Positions 12,481 through 24,059 of a stretch of DNA of 64,000 nucleotides are shown here, in pieces (positions within the stretch are counted from its first letter, which is position 1; each line of letters begins with the position of its first letter). This stretch comes from Norana najaformis. Its lineage: Eukaryota > Annelida > Clitellata > Crassiclitellata > Hormogastridae. Location: the NCBI GenBank assembly GCA_964023275.1, contig OZ029927.1, positions 6,651,062 through 6,715,061 on the forward strand, given 5' to 3'. A program made the position numbers and the translations under genes. The notes below the pieces were generated by a model. The model did not search any database, was not told the DNA's origin, and saw only the letters and a list, made by a program, of their open reading frames with translations.

Positions 12481-13469
12481 TTGTACATAGGCATATATAT
12501 ATATATACACGTGCCTGTATAGATTGCTATATACATGCAATTTTAAAGACAGTGGGTTTAACTGTTGCATACAAATCAGGACAGTTTAAAAGTGGAAATC
12601 CTGGGAATGCCGACCTCTTAGAAGGTTTGGAGAGTAACTGCTGCCCAACTGGAGTTTTCTGTCGGTCCGTTCTGATCTTTTGCCTCATCGACTGGTAACA
12701 AGTCCTGTCGGTTTTTCTGCGCAGGTGACTGTTTTGCTTCTTCATCAGCCATCGTTTTGTTCCTCAGTATTTGACGAAGGGACGTTTGATTGATCTTCTT
12801 GCCGAGTTTTCGTTGCGTTCGTCACCGTTTTAGTCTACGCGAGTTCTGTTGCAGTTGTGCATGAAGTAGGAAAGAAATATATCTTAGAATCTAAACCCAG
12901 TGCCCTGATAGATATCTTCATACAGCACCTTGTTACAACATGTATGCCTATGTATGCATGCACGCACGCATGCGTACCTTTATATATGTAGCATGTATGC
13001 TTGTATGTCTGTGTGTGTCTTTGGAAATGTACGACCACCTGTTTCGTGGGATCAGTGTTTGAAGGCCAACGTGTTGTTTTTTTATAGCTGGTGCATTGCC
13101 CTCATACACAGAGTATTTGTGCATCTGTATTTGGCATCATGCCTCCCTTCATTCTGTCGAGGCCTTTGACTCTTCGATGCAGAGGAGGATTCGTTGGCTG
13201 CATGGAACCTGAAGAGCGGAAGGGTGACGGGTGACGGGCGGCCGACGGTAGATGGACAGAGACCGACTGCCGTCCATTGCAGTCTCGTCTAAGGGGTTTT
13301 TTCATAGACTTGCTGACGACGGTCGAGAGACCATAACAAAGGCTGTCGGTAATAACGCAGAAAATAAGGCTTCATAACTCATATGCACACGTCAAATTAT
13401 GCTGATGTCATCTGGCGTCGAGAGACAGACAGACAGACTATATGATGCCACAGCCGCTGCTGCTCCTGC

Positions 13470-13481
13470 TGTAGCCCTAGC

Positions 13482-13515
<34 letters not shown>
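13470..13515. repeat. GCT/GAT trinucleotide repeat
   Basis: CTGCTGCTGCTG then GATGATGATGG. Gives short polyAla/polyGln frames only. Confidence 0.85.
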
Positions 13516-13516
<1 letters not shown>

Positions 13517-13794
13517 ATGACCGATCGACCGACGGAGCGATTCGTCGTCGTCTGCTGCCAGTGGATGACGAGTTCCGCTTGAGAGGTGAAGAGTCCGGTC
13601 TTCATTCGCTGACCCTCGTCTTCGTCCCTTGTTGCTGGAGTAGGATTTCCAGTTAGCGCCACTCGACGCCAAGTGCTTTCATTGTCTTCACCAACATCCA
13701 ACATCAGGCGAGGCATACAGAGCACACGAAGCAGTTGGCGCTTCGACTCTCCTTCACATCCCTCCATTCGATGAGACCTGAACATCTCGCCACC

Positions 13795-13935
13795 GAGCTG
13801 TGCGGTGCTCTATTCGGTAGAACGCTGAGTCCAACTAATGCCGGTTCGAGCCTGCTGAGCGAACTCCGTGCAACGACCCTAGACAAGTTGTTCGCGCACA
13901 CCTGTTTCGCACCTCTTCACCAAATTCTCTTCGGC
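13795..13935 (+). mobile_element. tRNA-derived SINE copy
   Basis: Contains TGCTCTATTCGGTAGAACGC, AATGCCGGTTCGAGCCTGCT and ACTCCGTGCAACGACCCTAG then ACAAGTTGTTCGCGCACAC. Same block order as the SINE at 39920-40110. Confidence 0.7.
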
Positions 13936-13949
13936 GCCGCCAGTTGTCT

Positions 13950-14350
13950 TGACTTGTGATGTGACACGTGGTTCTGAACTGGGCCTGCTCCTGTTTGCAC
14001 TGTATGCCACTGCTATTTAAACTACTTACTGATCGTTCTCTTGACTACCATTTGTACGCTGACTGTATTCAGCTATTCGTCTCATTCGACAATTGTGCGT
14101 CTAATCCCGCTGTCCAGCTACTTGCTTATAATTTCTGAAACGTTCAGCATGGAATGGCTAGCAATAAATCTCTTGTGAATCATTCTAAAGCTAAATACCT
14201 TCTTTTGCACAGAGGTCAACAGCTTCGCAAATTTCGTTGGCTGCAGTTGCGCTGATTTCTTGCTTAGCGTACTGACGGCGCACATAATTTAGGCATAATA
14301 TTTGACTCCACCATGTCATTTTCTCTCGGGTACAAATTCCTGCGAGGTTA
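13950..14350 (+). mobile_element. LINE reverse transcriptase fragment, family A type
   Basis: Broken frames read RGSELGLLLFALYAT, then DYHLYADCIQLFVSFD, then LGIIFDSTMSF. These correspond to the VPQGSVLGPLLF block, the YADD catalytic block and the LGVIFDS block of CR1/L2-type reverse transcriptases. The second catalytic Asp is Cys and stops interrupt the frame. Confidence 0.75.
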
Positions 14351-16380
14351 TGAATAAGTAAATGACTAGCCCTTGCCCGTATGCAAGGTTCTTGTGCAAC
14401 TGTCCGTTGTCTATGCGGAAATACCAGGTCTGAATATAGGTTCTGTGTACACAACGTGCATACGTCCCGTTCGAAATCGTATGCCTCCTCCAAATACTGG
14501 ACCGACATAACGGAAACTCTGACTGAAGTTAGCGGTAAATTTGTTTGCAACGTCAAAGTTATTGCGGCAGCCGATAAAATGAATTGTCGAGTTAAGACTT
14601 TTCTCAAAATTTTATATGCCAGGCTTTCCAAAATTCGTCTAGTCTTTTATAGAGAAAATGAGATCAACAGTGTCATCATGCTTACTTTTATTGAGGAAAT
14701 GAGATCAAGAGTAATAATTTGTAACTTCTAATGCGCCTATGTCTAATGCACAACGCATTAACCGATGTTGCATCAAATTTAAGCCGCATTCAGGTCAATA
14801 TCGAGAAGATCAGTCCACCGAGACAGCGAGGCGGCCTACGGCGGATAAGCCATTTGTCAGTGTCATCATGCTTACTTTTGTTGGGGAAATGGCATCAATG
14901 GTGTCATCATGCTTAGTCTGCTTTTTATATCCGTTTACACGATGATTTAATCGCATGCAAGAAACCCAGATGAAGAGCGTCCAACACTTAACTCTCCATT
15001 AAGCCTGAAACACGAATCAGCTTTAAGGCGATCAAGCTCATCATTCCAGAAGAGCTTCCACTAACCGGACTTAATTCTAAAGACAAGTGGAGTTTGACAG
15101 CGATACGAACGAAGGGCACGAACAACAGGACCGTAATAGCTAATAATAAGCTTGCGATGCTGCGATTTTACGCCTACGATTCCTCGCTCATCCGATGGAC
15201 ACATGGCATGCTAACAAGTGCCTTACTGACGCATTTACTTATTTACTTACTTACTTCTCATCGTTACACACCGCTAGGCACCCACATCACTGTCGAGGCT
15301 TATTAAGCTCCAGCTTCCCTCTTGTGGTACCCTGATAAGCCCGCCTTATCCCATCGTCAGGACCAGGACGGGGTGCGTTACCTGGGCAGTCGATGCTACT
15401 GTGGAGCCCAACTGCCTCAGCCAACCCCTCTAACTCGAAACTGCCCACTAGTGGTCGGTGGCCACTGAGGTCAGCACTTGAGTCAACAATAGAAACATCA
15501 CGAACAACAGGCGCATTTAGAACTAGTTACACAAATGATTTATAAAAGAAGCTCTATATTAGGCTGCGATTGAAATAGATGACTTTATCAACCGAACTGA
15601 ACAAGTCTTGGCAGTCAAACAAGTTATAACTGTCGAAAACATAACTGCAAACATTAAAGCCAACATGACTATCATTACATGCCAAATCCATGTCTCCAGC
15701 ATTGATAACATCATCATTCATCACCATGATTCACATAACTTTCAATATAACCAAAGTGTCGACAAAAATCATCAGCATATGCAAATTTAGGCTTAAAAAA
15801 AGCGAAATAAACAGTTACCAGCTGAATATTGCGAACCTTATCTATTTGAAAGACAATCCAAGAACGCTACAGCTACATCCGGACCTTTCCACTAATGGAT
15901 TTCCACCACGGGGCGGGGGAGGGGACGTCGCCAGAGAGAGTGCACCTACAAAAATGCCCGAGCTAAGTTTGTTGGTCATGGCAGATACGACATACGCAAG
16001 AAACTCTGGGAAAATGTCAATAAGAAGATGCAGGTTCTTCGGAGATAGCAAGTGTTCTTGTATAGTAATAGTGTACGTGTTAGGTTAATTACTAATGTCC
16101 GCCAGAAGGCTGCAACTAATGTTGATACCTCTAATATTAACATGACTGTCTTTGCAAGAGCTTTGTTGGCACTTTTGTTTGCGCGGAATTCCAGTCCCTT
16201 ACGGTCTGTTGAACTTGTAGTGGAAAAAGTCCCAAAGTTCTTCCCAGGTGCAGACTCGGAATTCGGCAGATGTAAACAGTCGTTTGGTCGACGAGCAACA
16301 CCCAGTGACCCGTGAAACATTATTCCGCTAGTCCTGCAAATCCTGCTTCGTTGTGGTCGGCTCCAAACTGCCAACTAAGC
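14351..16380. other. Unassigned sequence
   Basis: Several open frames of 60-130 codons overlap on both strands with no domain I recognise. A local duplication occurs at 14670-14700 and 14860-14915 (GTGTCATCATGCTTA with ATTG/GTTGGGGAAATG). Confidence 0.4.
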
Positions 16381-16384
16381 AAAT

Positions 16385-16740
16385 TCAAGTCCCGTTAGTC
16401 GGTCGCTTATAAAGTTCTACCACTGGAAGCGGGGCATGCTGGTAATTCGTTCGTCGGTCATTTGAGGTCACCGGACGCGAGGCCAACCGCTGGGAGGGAC
16501 TCTGCGCTTTCACCACAGGCACCAAGAAGACCTCTCGGCGGCCGAAGAGATTCGTCGGTCGTAGTGGAACACGACTCGGCAACTACAGGGGTCACGGTAG
16601 ATACAGGGTCATCGGCTCTCTGTTCGTCCAGCTTTCTAAACAGTGCCGCCACAAGGTCACGGAGCTCAGAGACCCGAGAACCGCTAGCTTCATCGGCCCC
16701 TGAGGACGGGTCAGGAGCCACAAGCTGAGGTAACTTCACT
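16385..16740 (-). other. GC-rich patch with unrecognised open frame
   Basis: The minus frame 16739-16458 (93 codons) is Ser/Ala/Glu-rich with one helix-like segment (SELRDLVAALFRKLDEQ). The plus strand is also open for 88 codons, as expected of GC-rich DNA. A gag-like remnant or a chance frame are both possible. No family assigned. Confidence 0.2.
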
Positions 16741-16909
16741 TTATATATGTCTAGTATCGTGTAGAGTGAGAGAATGTCTTCTAAACTTGAGCGCAGCCGG
16801 AGCTCACTCGACAGAGTTAGGCACGTATGACGTCTTCACAGTGCCAAGATATTTGTTTCGCAACTTGAAAAACAAGATTAAGATAGCGGCGCCATAGAAA
16901 TCATTACAT

Positions 16910-17045
16910 TAGAGTAGGTTAGTTTAGTTTAGGTTAGATTAGAATCCTGATCTAATCTAAACTAATCTAATCTAGTATAATCTAATATAGTCTCTTATAA
17001 GATACCAATCCAATCTTATCCAGTCTAATCCAATCTAATTTTATC
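16910..17045. repeat. TTAGAT-type tail repeats in inverted orientation
   Basis: TTAGTTTAGGTTAGATTAG is followed after about 8 bp by TCTAATCTAAACTAATCTAA, so the two can pair. These look like two LINE family A tails end to end. Confidence 0.6.
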
Positions 17046-17079
17046 TGAAAATTGTCCTTCTTCTCAGCGTTTATGCTCG

Positions 17080-17225
17080 GTCCTTAAAAGGCGCTATATA
17101 TAAATGCCCAGAGACATGCAGAAATATTACACTGGCATCAATCCTAGGTGTTCCAACAAGTGAAGCAACCATCGATTGATGCCTTGAGCATAATGATAAC
17201 GGCGCTATAGAAGTCATTAGAATAG
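17080..17225 (+). mobile_element. LINE family A 3' tail
   Basis: GAAGCAACCATCGATTGATGC, GATAACGGCGCTATAGAAG and TCATTAGAATAG form the family A 3' end. A separate GGCGCTATATATAAATG tail motif lies at 17089-17106. Confidence 0.7.
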
Positions 17226-17229
17226 TTTT

Positions 17230-19730
17230 GATGAAGCTGCCGTTTAAACGCAGTTTTGTTCGTCTGCAAGTTAGCAATAAACCGAAATGTCTAACAATAA
17301 AGTTCAGGATTTAACTTGATTTTACAAAATAACTCGAACTACAGTTTTAACTGAAGCTTCTGTCGACATCATTAAAACTCAACGAATCATCGTCAATTAA
17401 ATGTTCAGAAAGATATCATCAGTTGGCACAACAAATTAGATACATTGCAAGTTTGGCTGAGTAGGCATTTTTTCAACCTGAAAGATACTCATAAGGGTAA
17501 GATTAGGCAAACAGATCGATATCGCGTTCAACAATTGTTCCCAAAGACAATGCCCTTGGGAGGGGGTTAAAGGGTATTTCATATAAAGCGTCAACAGGAT
17601 AACAGCAGCTCAACCCTTGAACAACTATGTCTTGAGAGTGACAGCTCACTGTCCGTTTCACACGACCCATTGCGGGGATACTAGGTTCCGAACTCAGAAC
17701 ACAGAGTTGAAATTCACAGAAAGTCTTGCACTGTGCCACGCTGAACTGGCTGCTGTCGGATAAAACGATCGTTATATAATATACTGGAACCAAGTGTTAA
17801 CACAGATAATTGCTCGACTTCATATACAACAGGGTGTCAGTCAGATGTGCATCTTCGCACGACACGAAAGGCTCTAAGCGCCTGATACAATCACGCAACT
17901 GAACACGGAGAAAAGACTCGGTACAGCTTGATCTGAATGATTTGAAATACCTCGTACTTCAAACCATTAATCAATATTGGACAGGTGTGTTTGTCTTACG
18001 AAGGCCCGTCTCAGGATCCAGGTCAGTTCAGGATTTGATATGAAACAACGGGTTACATTGTAACATTGTAACAGGTAACATTGTAACAGCCGGTAATTAT
18101 TCTTTCTATTAAATCCGATGCAGAAATTGCACAATGCTTTACCATAACAGACCAGACGACGCTAACTCAATAAAACATAATTACACTGAAATTACGATCA
18201 AAGACATTAACGCACATTTGGTACGAATATACCACATGTATATTTTATATTTAATTCATATTCTGCATTTAATTACTACCAATGTCTATTAAGAAGCACC
18301 AATCCATTGCGCAAAGCAGTTGTGCGTTTTGGACTTACTCAAGTCAAGGTCCTTTCATACGAACTGCTTCATGGGAAACACGAACCTCCTTATACTGCAA
18401 GTCACTCGATGAGCCCTAAACCAGTTCATCAACGCTCACACTTTGTATCTAACCATGTAGTAGGCGCTGATAGGTTCTATAAGGCGCTACATAAGTGTCC
18501 AGATGAATATGCTTTCTTTTATAATTTAATAGATACATTAAGCTTTCTGATAAGCCGTTCTGCACTGGATTTACAAAGACTTGCCATGTAGTATAGACAG
18601 GCACCGTTATTACGGTAAGCCTTCTTTCACTTTCTAGTCCTCTTCGCAAGTTACACAAAATAAGAGGAAGTGAAGCAAATGTTGTTGGCCACAAGCATCA
18701 GTCAATTCTCTCAAAGCTGAATTACGGAGGTCACATGATGATCTATTGACGAAAATTTAGCATTTGATGCCAATCGCAATGAAATGTCCAACAACCGGAT
18801 TATATGGCTTGCCAATTATGGATTAGATTAGATTCACCTTATCTGACATCAGGAGTTCTATAGCGCCGATAACACAAAACACAATGCACCGAACTGCTCA
18901 CCACGGTAAATTTCATTAGCTGAATTGAAGTGCGGAATGCTTAAGATGAAAGGTCAAACATCGCCAGTGTTGGGCAAAATCTAAGAATTTGCTCGCACGA
19001 TTTAGCATGTTTATGTTTTTGGGATGGATGAAATCAAGGCCAATGCGAAGGACATCGACCTTGGCCTCACTGTCCTTCAACGCCAAGAACATGTCTCTGA
19101 GTCCTGTAAAAGCGCCAAAAGACCCTCCTTATATTGGTTCTGTTACAATCATGCATGACATAATTATGCGCACAAAATTGTAAATATTTACACAATTTAC
19201 CTTTGCCACATTGTACACATATTTACATTTCGATTACGAAATTGACCAAATTATGTACAGAAAACCTGCTTATTCAGTTGAATCATTTTTTTGGCATTTT
19301 GCCAGCCAACTGGACCTCTAGTCCTCGTACATCATCACCGAGCTATTATTATGCATCATCTCATCATCGCTGAGTATGATGCGCCACCTCATTCCTCCAT
19401 CCTTTGTTTCCAGGCAGACGTTACCGTTTCACCGTCACTCTACGCTAATAACAGCGCTATATAAAAGTCCAGATAAATCATGATCATTCATTTTCATGAC
19501 CCTAATCACAATCGTACCCCTCGACAACATCATCATAGTTAGTGATAAATTATTGATCTGAATTGGCTATAGGAGTCATTTGACTGACCTGGTAAATCAG
19601 TGGCAGATGAAAAATCTAGAGCATCAAGTAGTCTTGTAAATCGGATTAGAAAGTGCAAAGGTCACTCTACTGATCACTACACCGAAATAAATTTAACTAC
19701 CTATGCACCCAAGCAGTTTTAGCGCCGCTG
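17230..19730. other. 3' flank, unassigned
   Basis: No gene. Scattered short tails of the GGCGCTACATAAGTG type (18484-18500), a reversed family A tail at 18825-18875, and a triple ACATTGTAAC repeat at 18055-18090. Confidence 0.45.
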
Positions 19731-20400
19731 TTTAATAACAAACATCCATTGATCTCGCTAAGCAAATCTGGCTAAAGGTTCCTACACATCTGAATTATAT
19801 GCACATTCTGCTTGTCTCTAGATGAGTGTTTAGCCACCCACTGTCACTATCTCACATACTTATCTAACCAGATTCGAATAAACTTCCAACGGTTACCTCT
19901 GAGAGAAGCGAATGGATTCAAATGTGGAGTGTTACTCCAACCAGCCTCGTCATTGGGTAACACACATCACCTCAAACCCTTCCCACCTCTCATGAACTGC
20001 GTTTTTCAATCACCTGTCTTTTGAGGAAATGTTCTTTCTAGTTTTCCCAACAGTTCGGACCAAAGGAAAAGCTGACAGTTCGGCAGGGTGTCATTTGTGT
20101 TGGCGGCAGCAGAGGAAAGACTCCGATGGGAATTGTAAGACGAAGAGGAAGAGGAAGCTAAGCTGTGAGATGGTCTGATCCATTGGAAGGGGGAAGGGGA
20201 AGACCTACGGAAAGGAGCGAAAAGTATGGGGTATGATTATCCCTATAACTGGAGATAGTCTGAACGAGTGGAGGTAAGTTGCCCCAACTTCCCTACAAAT
20301 GGCACCCTGCTGCTCAGCAAACGATCACTATCTAGACATCCTTCGCTCAGTTAGGTTAGAAGCCGAGGGGGGTGCCGCCTTCTTCTGAGGAGGCCTTCGA
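19731..20400 (-). other. Probable Meis 3' UTR / immediate 3' flank
   Basis: Sequence downstream of the Meis stop. It is not repeat-like between about 20040 and 20400. The first polyadenylation-like hexamer I see on the minus strand is ATTAAA at 19736-19731; no AATAAA was seen between it and the stop. The UTR end is therefore a guess. An 18-19 kb stretch further downstream shows no gene. Confidence 0.3.
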
Positions 20401-20672
20401 CTATCGTGCGTGTATGTCCTGGATGAGTCCCATAGCGCCGTCCATTGGGCCGTGCAACGGTGGACTCTGCGCTGCGTGAAGTCCGTACATTCCCGGATGG
20501 TGACCCATGTGACCTCCGTGGGCCATCATCATGGCGTGGTGCGGATGTCCTGGTATGAGCATTGCACCCTGCGAGTGAAGAGCTGGCGCAGGTCGCAGGT
20601 GACTCATCGAAGCGTAGGAACCGGAATTCGGAGACGTTCCGTACATGTCTGAACCGGCTAAGTCTTGCATAC
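20401..20672 (-). CDS. Meis: Meis terminal exon, long C-terminus ending QDIHAR
   Basis: 272 nt including the TAG stop at 20403-20401. Acceptor GTTCGTCACAG at 20673. It encodes G then 89 residues: GMQDLAGSDMY, a Ser/Gly/Pro-rich part, ALHSQGAMLIPGHPHH, a His/Met/Gly-rich stretch (MMMAHGGHMGHHPGM), and GPMDGAMGLIQDIHAR at the end. It aligns by eye with the vertebrate Meis terminal exon (IPGHPHH, MMHGG, HPGM, VMDIHAQ). In vertebrate Meis this region carries transcriptional activation activity; that role here is inference. A LINE 3' end lies within about 40 nt upstream of the acceptor, and the frame stays open backwards through it to about 20766, so an intron-retaining read-through would not meet a stop at once. 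Confidence 0.93.
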
Positions 20673-20711
20673 CTGTGACGAACGGACAAAAATAGGAAGA
20701 GGTGACCAACT

Positions 20712-21130
20712 GTAATTGTAATTGTAATTTGAGATTCATAAAGCGCCTCTTAGAGGATAAACTCAACAGAGGTACTCCCGACCCGAAAGAGTAAAATCAC
20801 TGTTAGTACAGTCTTCAGGCGCCTGGAGGGGGAGAGAAAGGAGCTCAAGTCGCAATTCTCGAGGGAGACGATTCCAGCAAGTGGGACCAACGTAGGCGAA
20901 GCTTCTGGACTGGGCAGTAGCGGTACGCATGTGAGGGACAAACAGGAGATCCTGAGTGGCCCAGCGAAGGGTGCTACGGCCCGGCAACGAGGAGACCAAA
21001 GTGCAGAAATCAATGAGGTAAAGGGGAGCAGAGCCAAGAACACAATTGCGCATGAGGGAGAGGATCTTAAAGTGGACACGCTGCTGGACGGGGAGTCAGT
21101 GAAGAATGTCACGAATATAAGACGAGGTGT
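20712..21130 (-). mobile_element. LINE family B 3' end next to Meis last exon
   Basis: The minus frame over 21053-20763 reads CVLGSAPLYLIDFCTLVSSL, a VPHMRTATAQSRSFAYVGPT block, CWNRLPRELRLELLSLPL and more. This is the standard CR1/L2 reverse transcriptase C-terminus, followed by GAGGCGCTTTATGAATCTC and an ATTACA tail ending about 40 nt from the Meis acceptor. It is nearly identical over its core to the copy at 47.4-47.67 kb, suggesting recent insertion. Confidence 0.85.
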
Positions 21131-21295
21131 GAGAATATAAGACCAAGCAGTGCATCTCTAAGGCCGACATCTAAGTAATGACTCCATAGAAAAGCAGACT
21201 TCAATTACATTGTGATCTGTTGCATGTGACTCTGTGACGCATGCATTTTCAATCTGCCGTAAAATGCACTTGTTTTAGATCGTCATGTGTGCGTC

Positions 21296-21615
21296 GCAGT
21301 TGTAGGGTGGGCTTACTTAAAGGCGCTACAATAAGTGCCTTGCATGCATGCATGGACATGCGCCACGGTGGACTCCGTGTAACGACCCTCATCCAGTTGT
21401 TGTCTCGCATCTCAGATGAAGATTTGCTGAATTTAGGCGCGTAATGAGTGCAGTAAATAAATAGATGGGAAGATGGACGCGCCGAAATTCAGCAAATCTG
21501 TATCTGAGATGCGAGACAACTGGACGAGGGTCTTTACACGGAGTCCACCGTGGCGCATGTCCATGCATGCATGCAAGGCACTTAATGTAGCGTCTTTTAA
21601 GTAAGCCCACCCTAC
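21296..21615. repeat. Inverted duplication of a SINE-related unit
   Basis: Left arm about 21300-21440 and right arm about 21480-21615 are reverse complements over about 135-140 bp, with few mismatches and a spacer of about 40 bp. Each arm carries GGGTGGGCTTACTTAAA, a GCATGCATGCATGGACATG block, and the SINE 3' body (GACTCCGTGTAA...GTCTCGCATCTCAGAT). The transcript would fold into a long hairpin. Confidence 0.85.
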
Positions 21616-21620
21616 AAATG

Positions 21621-22022
21621 CGATGGATGGATGGGTGGGTGGGTGGATGGGTGGATGGACAGATGAATGGACTGAGGAATGGATGGATGGACGGAAGGAC
21701 TGATGGACCGGTAAATGGATGGGTGGGTGGATGAATGCATGGGAAGGTGGATGTATGGCAGGATGGAATGACCGGCCCCCGGACATGGATGGTTGGTTGG
21801 ATGGATGAATGGATGGACGGATAGATGGGTGAGTGGCTGGGTAGATGAGTTGATGGGTGGATGGATAGATGGGTTGACGGGTGGACGGAAACATAGATGG
21901 ATGGATGGATGGATGAGTGGTTGGATAGATGGGTTGATGCGTGGATAGATGGGTGGGTGTGTAGAAGGACAGGCGGGTGGATGGGTGGGTGGGTGAGTGG
22001 ATGGATGGATGGAAGGATGAAC
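21621..22022. repeat. GGAT/GGGT tetranucleotide array
   Basis: About 400 bp of imperfect (GGAT)n and (GGGT)n. Long minus-strand frames here (His/Pro/Ser/Ile repeats) are repeat artefacts. Confidence 0.95.
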
Positions 22023-22628
22023 GGAGGGACAGAGCCTTCTGCATATAGAGGAAAGAGGCTCAGTTTTGCACAAGAGTTATGATCATAGCGGTGGACTACT
22101 GTGGTTTGAGCCAAGTGCAGTAAAAGGTGGATGGAGGTCAGAATGGACGGTTATTATAAGGTAGCAGTCAGTCAGCGGGGAGTCGGGGCAGCCAGCGCCA
22201 GTTCAAAAAATGACAATATATTCCGTCTTGCACGAGATTCCGCAATTTTCCGCATTGCCAGAGGCGCTTCTAGCGACCGAGCGATGAACAACGATCTCCG
22301 GGAATGAACGAGGCACTTGGCCCCTCTGATAAATTGCAGTTAAATTCAGCATGGACGCATTTTTGTCCACCGGATATTACTTCAGGCAAATAAACCAAAT
22401 CTAGCTCTTTGGAGGACTGGAAATGAGGGGTGGTTGGGGAACGAGGAAGGGGGGCTGGAGAGGGAGGATATGGGAATGGGAAGGAAGCAGGCGATTGTCG
22501 AGAACGAGAATGGAGGAATGGTGTGGCGGAATAAACCCAAAGACGAGCCTTCGGCGCCGATTGACGTCCTGGAAGGCTCTCTAAATTGTACACATTAATC
22601 AACAAGTCTTTCTCCCTCCAGCTTTTCC

Positions 22629-22778
22629 CATTCCTCCCTCTTCCGTCGCTCTTTCCTCCTTCCCTTCCTCTCGCCCTCCTGCCTTCCTCATTCCTCACTC
22701 TTCCGTCGCTCTTTCCTCCTTCCCTTCCTCTCGCACTCCTGCCTTCCTCATTCCTCCCTCTTCTCTTGCTCTTTCGTG
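22629..22778. repeat. 60-bp pyrimidine-rich tandem repeat, 2.5 copies
   Basis: TTCCTCCCTCTTCCGTCGCT and the following 40 bp repeat with exact 60-bp spacing from 22631 and 22691, with a diverged third copy. CT-rich sequence continues to about 22940. Confidence 0.9.
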
Positions 22779-22979
22779 CCTTGTTCTTCCCTCCAACATC
22801 TTTCTCTTTTTTTCGCTCATTCCTCCCTTTTCTTCAGTTTCTCTCCCTCTCTCTCCCTCTCTCCCCTTTCCCTCTCCCTCTCCCTCTCTTTCTATTTTTT
22901 TTCTCTCTCTATCTATTTATATTTATATATCTCTCTCCCGCCTCCCTTTTCCTTGCGCCTTCCTTCCGTCGTCGGCTGA

Positions 22980-24020
22980 ATAACGATGCTTCCAGCAGGG
23001 ACTTCTTCTCATTCAGAAAATGTCGGTCACGTCAACGGGACGACTCTCACTTACTAACTGACGATTGCTAACAGCAGCATTTCGAAACCACTCAGCGCCT
23101 TCGCTCATCCTAGTAACAAATTTCTTCCCAAAGTCACGGTTGAACGTAAGGAATGCAGCAAAAGCGCGTTAGATAACTGTGACCATCATCTATATAATCT
23201 TATGGTGTTGCCGATTTTTATGAATAGTGAAGGAAATGAGGCCGTTGAAGACGGGGTTCCAAAAAACTACGTGAAGTAGGCTAGTAATCTTGCAGAGGCT
23301 TGAGTGCAGTGAAGATTTATAACGTCACGAGATGGAAAACTGACGGTCACGCTTTGGTGATTTCGGGTAATTAGAAGGTACTGCTGTAAGAAGATAGCTT
23401 GACAGTTTGGACAGCGTGGCTGTTGGACAATTTGACGGAGTGAAGAGTAAAGAAAAGTATGCTAGTGGAGATTTAAAGATAAAATGAGACGAAACTTCAG
23501 TGTATAAAACTATTTCTGCTAGAAACCTGTGTTTTAATGACGTTGTTTCAGTAATTGTGTGGAACATTCAGTGAGTTTGAAAGCAGAATTTGCAACCTGA
23601 CAGTTTTTGTTGGGCAAAAATAACCGTCTTAAACAAGTGCCTTCATTCGTGAGTAACTTTGAGAATACTCCACTAGTCTGAACAATTTCGTACGACGTGT
23701 AAGATGATTAACAATAATACAGTTGAACCTCCTTCCATAAGAGCTTTGGGGTTTCTAGTCTATTAAAAATGCTATTCCACATCTGTACATCGGGCTTCGA
23801 GCCCAATCCGATTGAGATGAAGGTTGCGAATTAATGAGCTGGTCACCCACTATGACTTTGGTGGCTGATAGTAAATATTTAATAAATTTGTCGCCCTCTC
23901 CCTCCATCCTTCGCTCACGCACAAGCCAACCCTCTCGCACATCTATACTCTCGCTCGCTCGCACACTGCGATTAAATTGAATAAGCAAGAAACATGAAAA
24001 CCGTATTGAGAGCAGCTTAT
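22980..24020. other. Meis last-intron sequence, unassigned
   Basis: No repeat family or second gene recognised. Confidence 0.4.
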
Positions 24021-24022
24021 AC

Positions 24023-24055
24023 CTGATTCGTCCGGATCGAAAAACACGCGGTACC
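24023..24055 (-). CDS. Meis: Candidate 33-nt cassette microexon of Meis
   Basis: 33 nt, phase 1 at both ends, adding G-YRVFFDPDES in frame between RAPG and GMQDLAG. The acceptor is excellent: a long T-rich tract on the minus strand (complement of 24057-24080) ending TTTTACAG. The donor is CAG/GTATAAG. Skipping it joins RAPG directly to MQDLAG, which resembles the vertebrate join RAPG-LQSMPG, so the microexon is probably optional. I know of no counterpart in vertebrate Meis. The alternative is a chance pair of splice signals; the matching phase, open frame and strong tract argue against that but do not exclude it. Confidence 0.55.
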
Positions 24056-24059
24056 CTGT

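Noticed and set aside
14191-14631. 146-codon minus frame MESLAYKILRKVLTRQFILS...
   Set aside because: Antisense to a decayed LINE reverse transcriptase on the plus strand for part of its length; no domain seen.
21389-22114. Long minus-strand frames of 150-240 codons over the GGAT array
   Set aside because: Pure tetranucleotide-repeat translation (His/Pro/Ser/Ile); open in several frames, no domain.
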